NCBI GenBank assembly: GCA_964036315.1 | Contig: OZ038478.1 | Location: 139,923,156 to 139,987,155 of the forward strand | Direction: 5' to 3' | Length of the DNA stretch: 64,000 bases | From: Acanthosepion esculentum | Lineage: Eukaryota; Mollusca; Cephalopoda; Sepiida; Sepiidae | Program-made: the position numbers and the translations under genes | In this document: one piece after another, positions 10,401-24,046 of the stretch | Numbering within the stretch: the first letter of the stretch is position 1 | How the letters are laid out: each line of letters begins with the position of its first letter | Notes under the pieces: generated by a model | What the model was told of the DNA's origin: nothing | The model's database searches: none | Seen by the model: only the letters and a program-made list of their open reading frames with translations

Positions 10401-11108
10401 AATAATAAAATTCGCATATTTCCATTTTCAGGATATCACATATAGAGTAATCCGAATGGAGCTTCCCTAGACAAAAACTAAGAGAATTTAGCAGAATGTT
10501 TTTCATGGTGGCTCATTTCAAAATCATGCTAACAATATTCTGTATAATTAAGTTCTGCATAAGATTTAAAAATTTGCTTGTTTACAAATTCATGCTATCA
10601 TATATCGAGAAGTCTGAATGGAGCAGCCCTAGCCAATATCAAAGGGAATTTAGTAGAAAATTTTTCATGTTGGCATTTTTCATGGTCATTCTACCAAAAT
10701 TCTGTATAATTAAGTTAAGTGTAAAATTCGCATGTTTCATTTTCTGGCAATCATATATAGAGAAGTTTGCATGGAGTAGTCCTAGAAAATATCTTAGGAA
10801 ATTTAGTATACAATTTTTCATGGTTTCCTTTTATATAGTCAGGTTACGAACATTCTTTTTAATTAAGTTCAGCGTAAATTTCTACAGTTTGCATGTTTAC
10901 ATTTTCAGGCAATCATATATCGAGAAGTCCGCATGGATTAGCATTAGTTATATGTTAAAAAATTTAGTACCAAATTTTTCATGGTGTCATTTTTCATAGT
11001 CATGCTACCAACATACTGTCTAATTAAGTTCAGCGCAAAAGTCTAAAATTTGCATGTTTCCATATTCAAGAAATCATATATAAAGAACTCCGCATGGAGC
11101 AGCCCTAG
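4458..11108 (+). repeat. 162-bp satellite array, block 3
   Basis: About 6.6 kb of continuous monomers, all in the forward orientation. Local irregularities include short deletions (for example 9220-9260, where part of a monomer is lost) and an extra segment near 6270 (CATGCAGACAGTACATCCG). The last monomers (10640-11108) belong to a variant block found again at 23590-24046 and 62690-63000. There are no genes or other insertions. Confidence 0.95.
10496..10999 (+). other. Satellite read-through frame, 167 codons, not a gene
   Basis: An open frame across about three monomers in which the usual stop of the forward satellite frame (TAA inside TTCTAAAAT) is mutated or deleted. The product would be three imperfect repeats of a hydrophobic 54-residue unit (SYIEKSAWSS, FFMVAFFIV motifs). 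There is no signal of independent gene structure, so it is listed only so that it is not mistaken for a coding gene. Confidence 0.85.
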
Positions 11109-11217
11109 TGTTGTGAGACCAATACTTCCCTACATCATGGACTCTCCCAGTACTATATTATTATGTGAATCATGGGAGTAGCACCAGTAATGCACAGCCG
11201 CCTACGATACCAATATA
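11109..11217 (+). mobile_element. Deleted LTR remnant, same family as 24047-24512
   Basis: Begins TGTTGTGAGACC at exactly the same satellite position (after GCAGCCCTAG) as the LTR at 24047 and matches it for about 77 bp. It then jumps 231 bp ahead within that LTR, resuming at the second copy of AGTAATGC[A/G]CAGCC. The jump joins the two 14-bp near-identical repeats found at 24121-24134 and 24352-24365. The remnant ends after CAATAT and satellite resumes. Upstream satellite variants match those upstream of 24047, so the insertion and its flank were duplicated together. Confidence 0.88.
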
Positions 11218-14200
11218 AGTAATGCTACCAACATTCTGTATAATTAAGTTCAGCATAAACCTCTAAAATTTACATGTTTCTCTCAGTAAGTTCACAGTCA
11301 AATATTAAAATTTGCATTTTTCCATATTAAGGAAATCATATATAGAGAATTCCGCTAGGAGAAGCCCGAGCAAAAATCTAAAGAATTTAGTAGATAGTTT
11401 TTCATTGTGGCCCTTTTCAAAGCCTTTCTGCCAACATTCTATATAATGAAGTTTAGCGTTAAATTCTAAAATTTACATGTTTCCATTTTCAGGCAATCAT
11501 ATATAGTGACGTCGACATGGAGAAGCCATAACTAATATCTAAGGGAATTTAGTAGAAACTTTTTCATGGTGTTGAAAGTCATGCTACCAACATTCTGTAT
11601 AATTAATTTCAGCTTAAAATTGTAAAATTTGCATGTTTCCATATTCAGGCAATCATATATAAAGCAGTCCACATGGTTCAGCTATAGCAAATATCTAAAG
11701 GAATTTAGAAGGAAACTTTTCATGGTGGTCCTATTCAAAATCATGCTACGAACATTCTGTATAATTAAGTTCAGCGTAATATACTAAAATTGCATGTTTC
11801 CATTTTCATGCAATCATAAATAAAGATGTCCGCATTGAGCAGCCCTAACAAATATCTAAGATAATTTAGTAGAAAAGTTTTCATGGTGCAATTTGTCACA
11901 GTTATGCTATGAACATTTGTATAATTAATTTCAGCGTAAAATTCTAAAATGTGCATGTTTCCATATTCAGGCAATCATATATAGAGAAGTGCCCATGAAG
12001 CAGCCCCAACAAATATTGAAGAAAATTTAGTAGAAAATTTTTAATGGTTGACTTTTCAAAGTCATGCTACCCACATTCTGTATAATTTATTTCAGCGTGA
12101 AATTCTAAAATTTGCATGTTTCCATATGAAGTCAATCATATATTGAATAGTCCGTATGGAATAGCCCTAGCAAATATCTATGGGTATTTAGTAGAAAATT
12201 TTTCATGGTGGTCCTTTTCAAAGACATGCTACTAACATTCCGTGTAATAAGTACAGCATAAAATTTTACAAGTTGCACGTTTCCATTTTCAGGTAATCTT
12301 ATATAGAGAAGTCCGCATGGAGGAGCCCTAGCAAATATTGTATAATTAAGTACAGCATAAAATTCTCAAATTTCAATGCTTCCATTTTCTGGCAATCATA
12401 TATAGAGAAGTCCAGATGGAGCAGCAATAGCAAATATCTAAAGGAATTCAGTACAAAATTTTTCATGGTGGAATTTTTCATAGTCATCCTATCAAAATTC
12501 TGTATAATTAAGTTCAGCGTAAAATTATAAAAATTGCATGTTTCGATTTTCAGGCAATCATGTATAGAGAAGTCCCCATGCAGTAGCGATATCAAATATC
12601 TATGGGAATGTAGCAGAAAATTTTTCATGGTGGCTTTTTTCATAGTCATGCTACAAACATTCTGTATAATTCAGTTCTGCGTAAAATACTGAAATTGGCA
12701 TGTTTCCATATCAGTCAATCATATATAGAGAAGTCCGCATGAAGCAGCCCTAGCCAATATCTAAGGGAATTCAGTAGAAAATTTTTCATCGTGGCATTTT
12801 TCATAGTCATCCTACAAACATTCTGTATAATTAATTTCTGCGTAAAAATCTAAAATTTGCATAATTCCATTTTCAGTTAATTATATATAGAGAAGACCGC
12901 AGGGAGCATCCGTAGCATATGTCTAACAGAATTTAATAGAAAATTTTTCATGGTGGCCGTTTCATAGTCATGATACCAACATTCTGTAAATTAATTTCAT
13001 CATAAAATTCTAAAATTTTTATATTTCTATATTCAAGCAAACATATCCTGAAAAATCCACATGGAGAGGCGTAGGAAATACCTAAGGGAATTTAGTAGAA
13101 AAATTTTCATGTTGGCATTTTTCATAGTCATGCTACCAATATCCTGTATAATTAAGTTCAGTGTAAAATTATTAAATTTGCATGTTTCTATATCCATGCA
13201 ATCATATATAGAGAAGTCCACATGGAGGAGCCCTATCAAATATTTGTGGGAATATCTAAGGTAATTTACCAGAAATTGTTTCATGGTGGCATTTTTCATA
13301 GTCAGGCTATCAAGATTCTGTAAATTTAAGTTCAGCGTAAAATTCTAAAAATTGCATGTTTCCATATCCAGGGAATCATATATAAAAAGTCCGCATGGAG
13401 TAGCCCTAGCAAATCTCTAATTTCATTCAGTAGAAAATTTTTCGTGGTGGCACCTTTCATAATCATGTGAAGAACATTTTGTATAATTAAGTTCAGCATA
13501 AAATTCTAAAATTTGAATATTTCCATTTTCAGGAAATCATATATAGAGAAATCCGCATGGAGGAGCACTAGAAAATATCTAAGTGAATTTAGTAGAAAGG
13601 TTTTCATGGTGGTATTTCTCATAGTCATGCTACAATCATTCTGTATAATAAAGTTCAGCGTTAAATTCTAAAATTTATATGTTTTCATATTCAGGCAATC
13701 ATATATAGATGAGACAGCATGGAGCAGCCCTAGAAAATATCTAAGGGAATTTACCAGATGTTTCATGGTGGCATTTTTCATAGTCATGCTACCAACATTC
13801 TGGATAATTCGGTTCAGCGTAAAATACAAAAATTTACATGTCGTCATTTTCAGACAATCATATATAGAGAAGTCTGCATGTAGCAGCGCTAGCAAATACC
13901 TAAGGAAATTTAGAAAAAAATATTTCGAAGGGGACTTTTTCATTGTCATGCTACCAACATTCTTTATAATAATGTTCAGTGTGAAATTCTAAATTTGCAT
14001 GTGTTTATATTCAGGCAATCATATATAACGAAGTCCACATGGAGTAGCCCTAGCAAATATCTAATTTCATTTAGTAGAAAATTTTTTACGGTGGCTCTTT
14101 TCATAATCATGCGAACAAAATTCTGTATAATTAAGTTCAGAATAAAATTCTAAAATTAAAATATTTGCATGTTTCCATATTAATGCAATAATATATAGAG

Positions 14201-16169
14201 GAGTCCACATGGAGTAGCCCTATCAAATATTTTACGGAATTTAGTACAAAATTTTTCATGTTGGCATTTTTCATAGTCATGCTAACAACATTCTGTATAA
14301 TTAAGTTAAGGGTAATATTCTAAAAACTGCATGTTTACATATTCAGGCAATCATATATAGAGAAGTTTGCATAGAACAGATCTAGCAAAAGAAAGGGAAT
14401 TTAGCAGAAAATTTTTCGTGGTAGGATTTTTCATAATCATGCTACCAACATTGTTTATAATAAATTTCAGTCTAAAATTCTAAATTTTGCATGTGTTCAT
14501 ATCAAGGAATCATATATAACGAAGTCTGCATGGAGTAGCCCTAGCAAATATCTAATTTCATGTAGTAGAAAATTTTTCATGGTGGCTCTTTTCATAATCA
14601 TGCGAACAAAATTCTGTATAATTAAGTTCAGAATAAAATTCTAAAATTAAAATATTTCCATTATCACGAAACCATATATATAGAAGTCCGCATGGACGAG
14701 CACTAGCAAATATCTACGGGAATATAGTAGAAAAATTTTCATGGTGGTATTTCTCACAGTCATGCTACAAACATTCTGTATAATTAAGTTCAGCGTAAAA
14801 TTCTAAAATTATACATTTCTATTTTCAGACAATTATATATAGAGAAGTCTGCATGGAGCATCCCTAGCAAATATCTAAGACAATATAGTAGAAAATTTCT
14901 CATGGTGGTATTTTTCATAGTCATGCTACTAATATTCTGTATAATTAAGTTCAGCGTAAAATAGTTAAATTTGCCTTTGTTCCATTTTCAGGCAATATAT
15001 ATAGAAGTCCGCATGAAGCATCCCTAGCAAATATCTAAGGGAATTTGGCATAAAATTTTTTGTGGTGGTATTTTTATAGTCATACTACCAATATTCTGTA
15101 TAATTAAGTTCAGCTTAAAGTTATAAAATTTACATGTTTCCATTTTGATAAAATCATATATAGAGAAGTTCGCATGGTTTAGACCTAGCAAGGGAATTTA
15201 GTTGAAAATTTTTTATCCTGGTATTTTCAATAGTCCTGCTACCAACATTCTGTATAATTAAGTTCATTTTCAGACAATCATATATAGCGAAGTTCCCATG
15301 TAGCAGCCCCAGCAAATATCTAAGTGAATTTAGAAGACAATTCTTCATAGGGGCATTTTTAATAGACATGCTACCAACATTCTTTATAATTAAGATGAGG
15401 GTGAAATTCTAAAATTTGCATGATTCTATATTCAGGCAATAATATATATAGACAAGACCGCATGGAGCAGCCTTATCAAATATGTAAGGGAATTTAGTAG
15501 AAAATGTTTTTGGTGATATTTTTCATAGTCAGACTACCAACATACTGTATAATTAAGTTCAGCATAAAATTCTAAAATTTACATGAAACCATTTTCAAAC
15601 AATATAGTGAAGTCTGCATGGAGCAGCCCTAGCAAATATCTATGGGAATGTAGCAGAAAATTATTCATTTTGGCATTCTTCATAGTCATGCTACCGACAT
15701 TCGGTATAATTACGTTCAATGTGAAATTCTAAAATTTACATGTTTCTATTTTAGATAATTTTATATAGATAGAGAAGACTGCATGGAGCAGACTTAGCAA
15801 ATATGTAAGGGAATTTAGTAGAAAATTTTTTATTGTGGTATTTCTCATAGTCAGGCTACCAACATTCTGCATAATTTAGTTCAGCGTAAAATACTAAAAT
15901 TTGCATGTTTCCATATTAAAACAATCATCTATAGAGAAGTCCGCATAGAGCAGCCCTAGCAAATATCTAAGGGAATTTAGCAGAAAGTTTTTTATGGTGG
16001 GATTTTCTCATGCTCCCGACATTCTTTATAATTAAATTCAGTGTAAAATTCTAAAATTTGCGTGTGTTCATATTCAGGCAATTATATATGAAGAAGTCCG
16101 CATAGAGTACCACTAGCAAATATCTAATTTCATTTAGTAGAAAATATTTCATGGTGGCTCTTTTCATAG

Positions 16170-16799
16170 TCATGCGAACAACATTCTGTATAAAATTCTA
16201 AATTTAAATATTTCCATTTTCAGGAAATCATATATAGAGTATTTCACATGAAGCAGCCCTAGCAAATATCTAAGGGAATTTACCAGAAAATGTTTCATGG
16301 TATCATTTTTCATAGTCATGCTACAAACATTCTGTATGATAAAGTTCAGCCTGAAATTGGAAAATCTGCATGTTTCCATATTCAGATAATCATATGTAGA
16401 GAAGTCCACAGTGAGCAGCTGCAGCAAATATCTAAGGGAATTCCGTAGAAAATTTTTCATGGTGGCATCTTTCATAGTCAGGCCACCAATATTCTGTATA
16501 AATAAGTTCAGCGTAAAATTATAAAATTTGCATATTTCCATATTAAGGCAATCATATAATGCGAAGTCTGCATGGTGCATCCCTAGCAAATATCTAAGGG
16601 AATTTTGTAGAAAATTTTTCATGGTGGCACTTTTCAAACTCAATCTAGCAAAATTCTGTATAATTAAGTTCAGAGTAAAATTCTCTAATTTGAATGTTTC
16701 CATTTTCAGGCAATCATATATAGAGAAGTAGGAATGGAGCAGACCTAGCAAATATCTAAGGGAATTTATGAGAAAATTTTTCATAGTAGCACTTTTCAT
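16170..16799 (-). other. Satellite read-through frame, 209 codons, not a gene
   Basis: The longest open frame in the window, on the minus strand across about four monomers. It is open because the single TAG of the reverse satellite frame (TTTTAGAAT) is altered in each monomer, for example to TTGGAAAAT, and the 54-codon phase is kept. The unit repeats motifs such as MKNFLLNSLRYLLG and DFSIYDCLKMETCKF. There is no start context, intron or domain evidence for a real protein. Confidence 0.85.
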
Positions 16800-19700
16800 A
16801 GTAATGCTACCAACATTCGTTATAATTGAGTTCAGTGAAAAGTTCTAAAATTTGCATATGTTCATATTCAGGCAATCATATATAGAGAAGTCCACATGGA
16901 GTAGCCCTATGAAATATCTAATTACATTTGGTAGAAAGTTTCTCATGGTGGCACTTTTCATAGTCATGCGACCAACGTTTCAGCACAAAATTCTAAAATT
17001 TGCTTGTTTCCATTTTCAGGCAATCATATATAGAGAAGTCTGCAAGGAGCAGCCCTACCAAATATCTGAGGGAATTTAGTACAAAATATTTCATGGTGGC
17101 AATGTTCAAATCATGCTACCAACATTTTGTAGAATTAAGTTCAGCGTAAAATTTTTAATATTTACATGTTTCCATTTTAAGGCAATCATGTATAGAGAAG
17201 TCGATATGGAGCAGTGCTAGCAAATATCTGAGGCAATTTAAGAGATAATTTTACATGGTGGTTTTTTTGATAGGCAGCTACCAACATTCTATATAATTAA
17301 GTTTAGCGTAAATTTCTAAACTTTGCATGTTTCCATATGCAGGCAATTAAATATAGAGAATTTCACATGAAGTAGCAAAAGAAAATATCTAAGGGAATTT
17401 AGTAGAAAATTTTTCATGGTGAACCATTCAAAGTCATGCTACCAACATTCAGCATAATTCAGTTCAGGGTAAAATTCTAAAACTGGCATGTTTCCATTTT
17501 CAAGCAATCATATATATAGAAGTCCGCATGGAACAGCCCTAGCAAATATCTACGGGAATTTAGTAGAAAAGTTTTCATGGTGTCACTTTTCATAGTGATT
17601 CTACCAACATTTGTATAATTAATTTCAGCATAAAATTCTAAAATTTGCATGCTTCCATACTCAGGAAATCATATATAGAGAAGACCGCATGGAGCAGCTC
17701 TTGCAAATATCTAAGGGAAATTAGTAGGAAAGTTTACATGGTGGCATTTTTCGTAGTCAGGCTATCAAGATTCTGTCAATTTAAATTCAGTGTAAAATTC
17801 TAAATATTGCATGTTTCCATATTCAGGCAATCATATATGGAGCATCCCTAGAAAATATCTAATGGAATTTAGTAGAAAATTTATCATGGGGATCATTTTC
17901 AAGTCATGCTATCAACATTCTGTATAATTAAGTTCAGTGGAAAAATTCAAATTTGCATGTTTCCATTTTCAGGCAATCATATATAAATAAGTCCGCACGG
18001 TGGAGCCCTAGCAAATATCGAAGGTAATTTAGTATAAAATTTTTATGGTGGCACTTTTCAAAGTTGTGCTACCAACATTCTGTATAATTAACTTCAGTGT
18101 AAACCTCGAAAATTACATGTTTCTATATTCAGGTAATCATATATAGATAAGTCCGCATGGAGCAGCAATATCAATTATTAAAGGGAATTTAGTAGAAATT
18201 TTTGCTTGGTGGCACTTTCCAAAATCATGCTACCAAATTTTTGTATAATTAAGTGCAGCGTAAAATAATAATATTTGCATATTTATATTTTCAGTCAATC
18301 ATATATAGAGAAGTCCACATGGAAAAGCCCTAACATATATCGAAGGGAATTTAGTAAAAGATTTTTGCATTGGGATCCTTTTGAAAGTTATGCAACCAAC
18401 ATTCCGTATAATAAAGTTCTGCATATAATTCTACAATTTGCATGTTTCCATTTTCAGGCAATCATATATAGAGATGTCCGCATGCAGCAGCCATAGGAAA
18501 TATCGAAATGAAATTAGTAGAAAATTTTCATGGTGACACTTTTCAAAGTTGTGCTACCAACATTCTGTATAATTAACTTCAGTGTAAAATTCTACAATTT
18601 GCTGGTTTCCATTTTAAGGCAATCATGTATAGAGAAGTCAGCATGGAGCAGCCCTAGCAAATATCAAAAGGAATTTAGTATAAAATTTTTCATGGTGGTA
18701 TTTTTCATAGTCATTTTACCAACATACTGTATCATTAAGTTCAGCGTAAAATTCTAAAATTTTCATGCTTCCATTTTCAGGCAATTATATATAGTGAATC
18801 CGTTTGTAGCAGCTCTAGTAAATATATAATTAAACGTAGTAGAGAATTTTTCATGGTAGAATTTTTCATAGTCATGAACCAACATTCTGTATAATTAAGT
18901 TCAGCGTAACATGCTCAAATTTGCATATTTCCATATTCAGGCAATCATATAGAGAGAAGTCCGCATGGAGCAGACCTAATGGAATTTAGTAGAAAATTTT
19001 TCCTGGTGGCACTTTTGCAAATAATGCTACCAACATTCTGTACAATTAAGTTCAGCGTAAGATTCTAAAATTTGCATGTTTCCATATTAAGGTAATCATC
19101 TATAGAATAATCCGCATGAATCAGCTCTAGCAAATATGTAAGGGAATTTTGTAGAAAATTTTTCATGGTGCCACTTTTCAAAGATATGCCACCTTTATTC
19201 TGTATAATTAAGTTCAGTATAAAATACAAAAATTTGCATATTTCCATATTCACGCAATCATATATAGAGCAGTTCGCATGGAGCAGCGCTAGCAAATATC
19301 TAATCAATTGTAGTGGAAAATTATTCATGGTGCCATTTTTCAAAGTCATGCTACCAATATTCTGTATAATTAACTTCAGCGTAAAATACCAAAGTTTGCA
19401 TGTTTCCATAATCACACAATCATAAATAGAGCAGTCCGCATGGAACAGCCCTAGGAAATCTCTAGGAATTCAGAAAAGATTTTTCATGGGAGTCCTTATC
19501 AAAGTCATGCTACAAACATTCTGTTTTATTAAGTTCAGCATAAAATACTATAATTTGCATATTTCCATATTCAGGCAATCATATATAAAGCAGTCCGCAT
19601 GGAGCAGCTCTAGCAAATATCTAAGGTAATTTAGCAGAAAATTTTTAATGGAGCCACATTTCAAAGTCATGCTACCAACATTCTGTTCAACGGAACATTC

Positions 19701-20504
19701 TGAAATTTACATGTTTCCATTTTCAGGGAATGATATATCTAGAAGTCCGCATGGAGCAGACCTAGGAAATATCTATGGGAATTTAGTAAAAAACTTTTCA
19801 TGGTCATGCTACAAACATTTTGTTTAATTAAGTTCAGCATAAAATACTAAGTCCACACGGGCAGCCGTAGGAAATATCTCAGGGAATTTAATAGAAAATC
19901 TTACATGTGGATCCTTTTCATATCATGCTACCAACATTCTTTATAATTAAGTTCAGCGTAAAATTATAGAATTTGCATGTTTCCATTTTCAGGCAATCAT
20001 ATAGAGAGAAGTCCGCATGGAGCAGCCCTAGCCAACATCTAAGTGAATTTAGTAGAAAATTTTTAATGGTGGCACTTTTCAAAGTTATGCTTCCAAAGTT
20101 TTGTATAAGAATATTCTGCGTAAAAGTTTCCAATTCGGATAATCCTATATAGAGAAATCCCCATGGAGTAGCCATAGCAAATATCTAAGGGAATTTCAGA
20201 GAAAATTTTTCATGGTAGAATTTTTAATACTCATACTACCAACATTCTGTCTAATTAATTTCAGCATAAAATTCTAATATTTGCATGTTTCACTATATAG
20301 ACAATCATATATAGAGAAGTCTGCAGAGAGAAGCCCTAGCAAATATCTAAGGGAATTTAGCAGAAAATATTTAATGGTGGCACTTTTCAAAGTCATGCTA
20401 CCAACATTCTATATAATTAAGTTCAGCGTAAAATTCTAAAATTTGCATGTTTCCATATTCAGGCAATCATATATAGAGAAGTCAGCATTGAGCAGCCCTA
20501 TCAA

Positions 20505-23500
20505 ATATCCAGGGGGTTTTAGCAGTCAATTTTTCATGTTGGAATTTTTCATAGTCATGGTACCAACATGAAAATTTTCTGCTAAATTCCCTTAGATATT
20601 TGCTAGGGCTACTCCATGCGGTCTTCTCTATATATGATTGCCTGAATATGGAAGATCTAACAAATATCTAAGGGAAGTTTGTAGAAACTTTTTCATGGTG
20701 ACATTTTTCAAAGTCCTGCTTCCAACATTCTGTATAATTAAGTTCAGTGTAAAATTCTAGAATTTGCATGATTCCATATTCAGGCAATCATATATATAGA
20801 AGTCTGCATGCAGCACAAGTAGAAAATCTCTAAGGGAATTTAGTAGAAGATATTTTCATGGTGGTTCTTTTCAATGTCATGCTACAAATATTCTGTAAAC
20901 TTAAGTTTCAGGGAAACTTATATACAGAAATCCGCATGGCAGAGCAATAGCAAATATCCAAATGAAATTAGAAGAAAATTTTTCATTGTGGTACTTTTCA
21001 AAGGCGTGCTACATATATTGTGTATAATGAAGTTCAGTGTTTAGGCAATCATATATAGAGTCGTCCGCAGGGAGTAGACCCAGATATTATCTAATTGAAT
21101 TTAGTAGAAGATTTTCATGGTAGAAATTTTCCAAATCATGCTACCAACATTCTGTATAATTAAGCTCAGCAAAAATTCTAAAATTTGCATGTTTCCATAT
21201 TCAGGAAATCATATATAAAGAAGTCCGCATGGAGCAGCCCTAGCAAATATCTAAGGGAATTTAGCAGATAATTGTTCACAGTGGCATTTTTCATAGTCAT
21301 GCTACAACTATTCTTCTTAGTTAAGTTCAGCGCACAATACTAAAAGTTGGATGTTTCCATATTCAGGCAAAAATATATAGAGAAGTCCACATGAGCAGCC
21401 CTAGGAAATATCTAAGGAAATTTAGTAGAAAATTTGTCATGGTGCCACTTTTCAAATCACTTTACCTTCATTTTCTATAATTACGTTCAGCGTAAAATTG
21501 TGAAATTTCCATGTTTCTATATTGAGGCAATCGTATATGAAGAAGTCTGCATGGAGTGGCCCAAGCAAATAATTAAGGTAATTTACTAGAAAATTTTTCA
21601 TGTTGGCATTCTTTATACTCACGCCTCAAACATTCTGTATAATTAAGTTCAGCATAAAATACTAAAATTTACATGTTACCATATTCAGGGTATAATATAT
21701 AGAGAAGTTAGCTTGGGCATCCCTAGCAAATATCTAAGAGAATTACATATAAAATTTTTGATAGGGGTCCATTTCAAAGTCATGCTACCAACATATTGTA
21801 ATTAAGTTCAGCGGAAAATTGTAAAAATTGCATGTTTCCATTTTCAGGCAATCATATATAGAAAAATCAAGATGGAGTATCGCGAGTAAATATCTAAGGG
21901 AATTTTTCATGGTGGCATTTTTCATAATCATGCTATCAACATACTGTATAATTCAGTTCAGCGTAAATTTATAAAATTTCACTGTTTCTATATTCAGGCA
22001 ATCATATATAGAGAAGTCCGTATCGAGCTGACCTAGGAAATATCTAAAGCAATTTAGCAGAAAACTTTTCATGGTGGCATTTTTCATAGTCATGCTACAA
22101 ACATACTGTCTAATTAAGTTCAGCATAAAATACTAAAATTTGCATGTTTCCATAATCAAGCAATCATATATAGAGAAGTCCGCATGGGCAACAGTAGCAA
22201 ATATCAAATGGAATTTAATAGAGAATTTTTCATGGTAGAATTTTTCATCGTCATGATACCAACATTCTGTATAATTAAGTTCGACATAAAATTCTAAAAT
22301 ATGCATGTTTCCATTTTCAGGCAATCATATATAGATTAGTCCGCATGGAGGAGGCCTAGCAAATATCTAATGGAATTTAGTAGAAAATTTTTCATTGTGC
22401 CACTTTTCAAAGTCATGCTATCTACATCCTTTATAATTAAGTTTTGCTTAAAATTCTCAAATTTGTATGTTTCCATATTCAGGCAATCTTATTTTGAGAA
22501 GTCCGCATGGAGTAGCACTAGCAAATATCTAATGGAATTTAGCAATAAATCTTTCATGGTCAGGCAACCAACATTCTATAGAATTAACTTCAGCGTAAAA
22601 TCGAAAATTTGCATGTTTCAATATTCAGGCAATCATATATAGAAAAGTCGACATGGAGCACTCCTAGCAAATAGCTAACGGCATTTAGTAGAAATTTTTC
22701 ATGGGGTCCTTTACAAAATCATGCTACCAACAATCTGTATAATTAAATTCAGCTAAATTTCTAAAAATTGCATGTTTCCATATACAGGCATTCATATATA
22801 GAGAAGTCCGCACGGAGCAGCCCTAGCAAATATATAAGGAAATTTAGCAAGTAAATTTTAATGGTGGCACTTTTCAAAGTCATGCTACGAACATTCTGTA
22901 TAATTAAGTTCAGCGGAAATTCTAAAATTTGGATATTTCTATTTTCAGGCAATCATATATAGAGAAGTCCGCAGCCCTAGCAATATCTAAGGGAATTTAG
23001 TAGAAAATTTTTCATGGTGGCATTTTTCATAGTCATGCTACAAATATTCTGTATAATACAGTTTCGGGTTAAATTCTAAAATTTCCATGTTTTTATATTC
23101 AGTTAATTATATACAGAGAAGTCCGCATCGGCAGGCCAAGCAAATATCAAATGGAATTTAGTAGAGAAATTTTCATGGTATAATTTTGCATAGTCATGAT
23201 ATCAATATTCTATATAATTAAGTTCAACATAAAAATCTAAAATATGCATGTTTCCATTTTCAGGCACTCATTTAGTAGAAAATTTGTCATTGTTGTTTGG
23301 TTGAAAGTCATGCTACCAACATTCTGCATAATTAATTTCAGGGAAAATTCTAAAAATATCATGTTTCCATATACCGGCAATCATATATAGAGAAGTTCAC
23401 ATGGAGCAGCTATAGCAAATATCTAAATGAATTTGGCAAAATTTTTACATGGAAGCATTTTTCATAATCATGCTTACAATATTCCGTATAATTAATTTCA

Positions 23501-23548
23501 GCGTAAAATTCTAAAATTTGCATGTTTCCATATTCAGGCAATCATATA
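20505..23548 (+). repeat. 3-kb multi-monomer unit, copy A
   Basis: About 19 monomers whose rare variants appear in the same order at 39191-42135. These include the inverted fragment, a GGTGCCACTTTTCAAATCAC monomer, GTGGCCCAAGCAAATAATTA, a CATTGTTGTTTGGTTGAAAG monomer and a CCCTAGCAATATC deletion. Copy A is about 100 bp longer through small indels. Part of the same series recurs at 62330-62640 with an internal deletion. Confidence 0.88.
20568..20652 (-). repeat. Inverted satellite fragment
   Basis: Half a monomer in reverse orientation (TGAAAATTTTCTGCTAAATT through ATTGCCTGAATATGGA) inside forward array. The same event with the same breakpoints is present at 39270-39355, so it predates the duplication of the surrounding unit. 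Confidence 0.93.
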
Positions 23549-24046
23549 TAGAGATGTTCGCACGGAGCACCCCTAGCAAATATCTTAGGGAATTCATTAG
23601 AAAGTTTTTCATGTTGGCATTTTTCATAGTCATTCTACCAAAATTCTGTATAATTAAGTTAAGTGTAAAATTCTAAAATTCACGTTTCGTTTTCTGGCAA
23701 TCATATTTAGAGAAGTTCGCATGGAGTAGTCCTAGAAAATATCTCAGGAAATTTAGTATACAATTTTTCATGGTGTCCTTTTACATCGTCAGGCTACGAA
23801 CATTCTTTTTAATTAAGTTCAGCATAAAATTCTACAGTTTGCATGTTTACATTTTCAGGCAATCATATATAGAGAAGTCCGCATGGATTAGCAGTAGTTA
23901 TATCTTAGAAAATTTAGTACCAAATTTTTCATAGTCATGCTACCAACATACTGTCTAATTAATTTCAGTGCAAAAGTCTAAAATTTGCATGTTTCCATAT
24001 TCAAGCAATCATATATAAAGAACTCCGCATGCAGCAGCCCTAGTGT

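Larger units (their letters stand above)
11218..24046 (+). repeat. 162-bp satellite array, block 4
   Basis: About 12.8 kb of monomers, forward except for one short inverted piece at 20568-20652. It contains the 14395-15530 unit (copy at 52118-53260) and the 20505-23548 unit (copy at 39191-42135). Within it, 13995-14160 and 14480-14650 are local copies sharing a rare CTAATTTCAT variant. I see nothing else in it. Confidence 0.95.

Noticed and set aside
10496..10999. Long hydrophobic plus-strand frame that could look like a multi-pass membrane protein.
   Set aside because: It is three satellite monomers read through; every 54-residue period repeats, and other monomers carry a stop at the same place.
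16170..16799. 209-codon minus-strand frame as a possible gene.
   Set aside because: Pure satellite with the monomer stop mutated; no start context, domain, or difference from neighbouring array.
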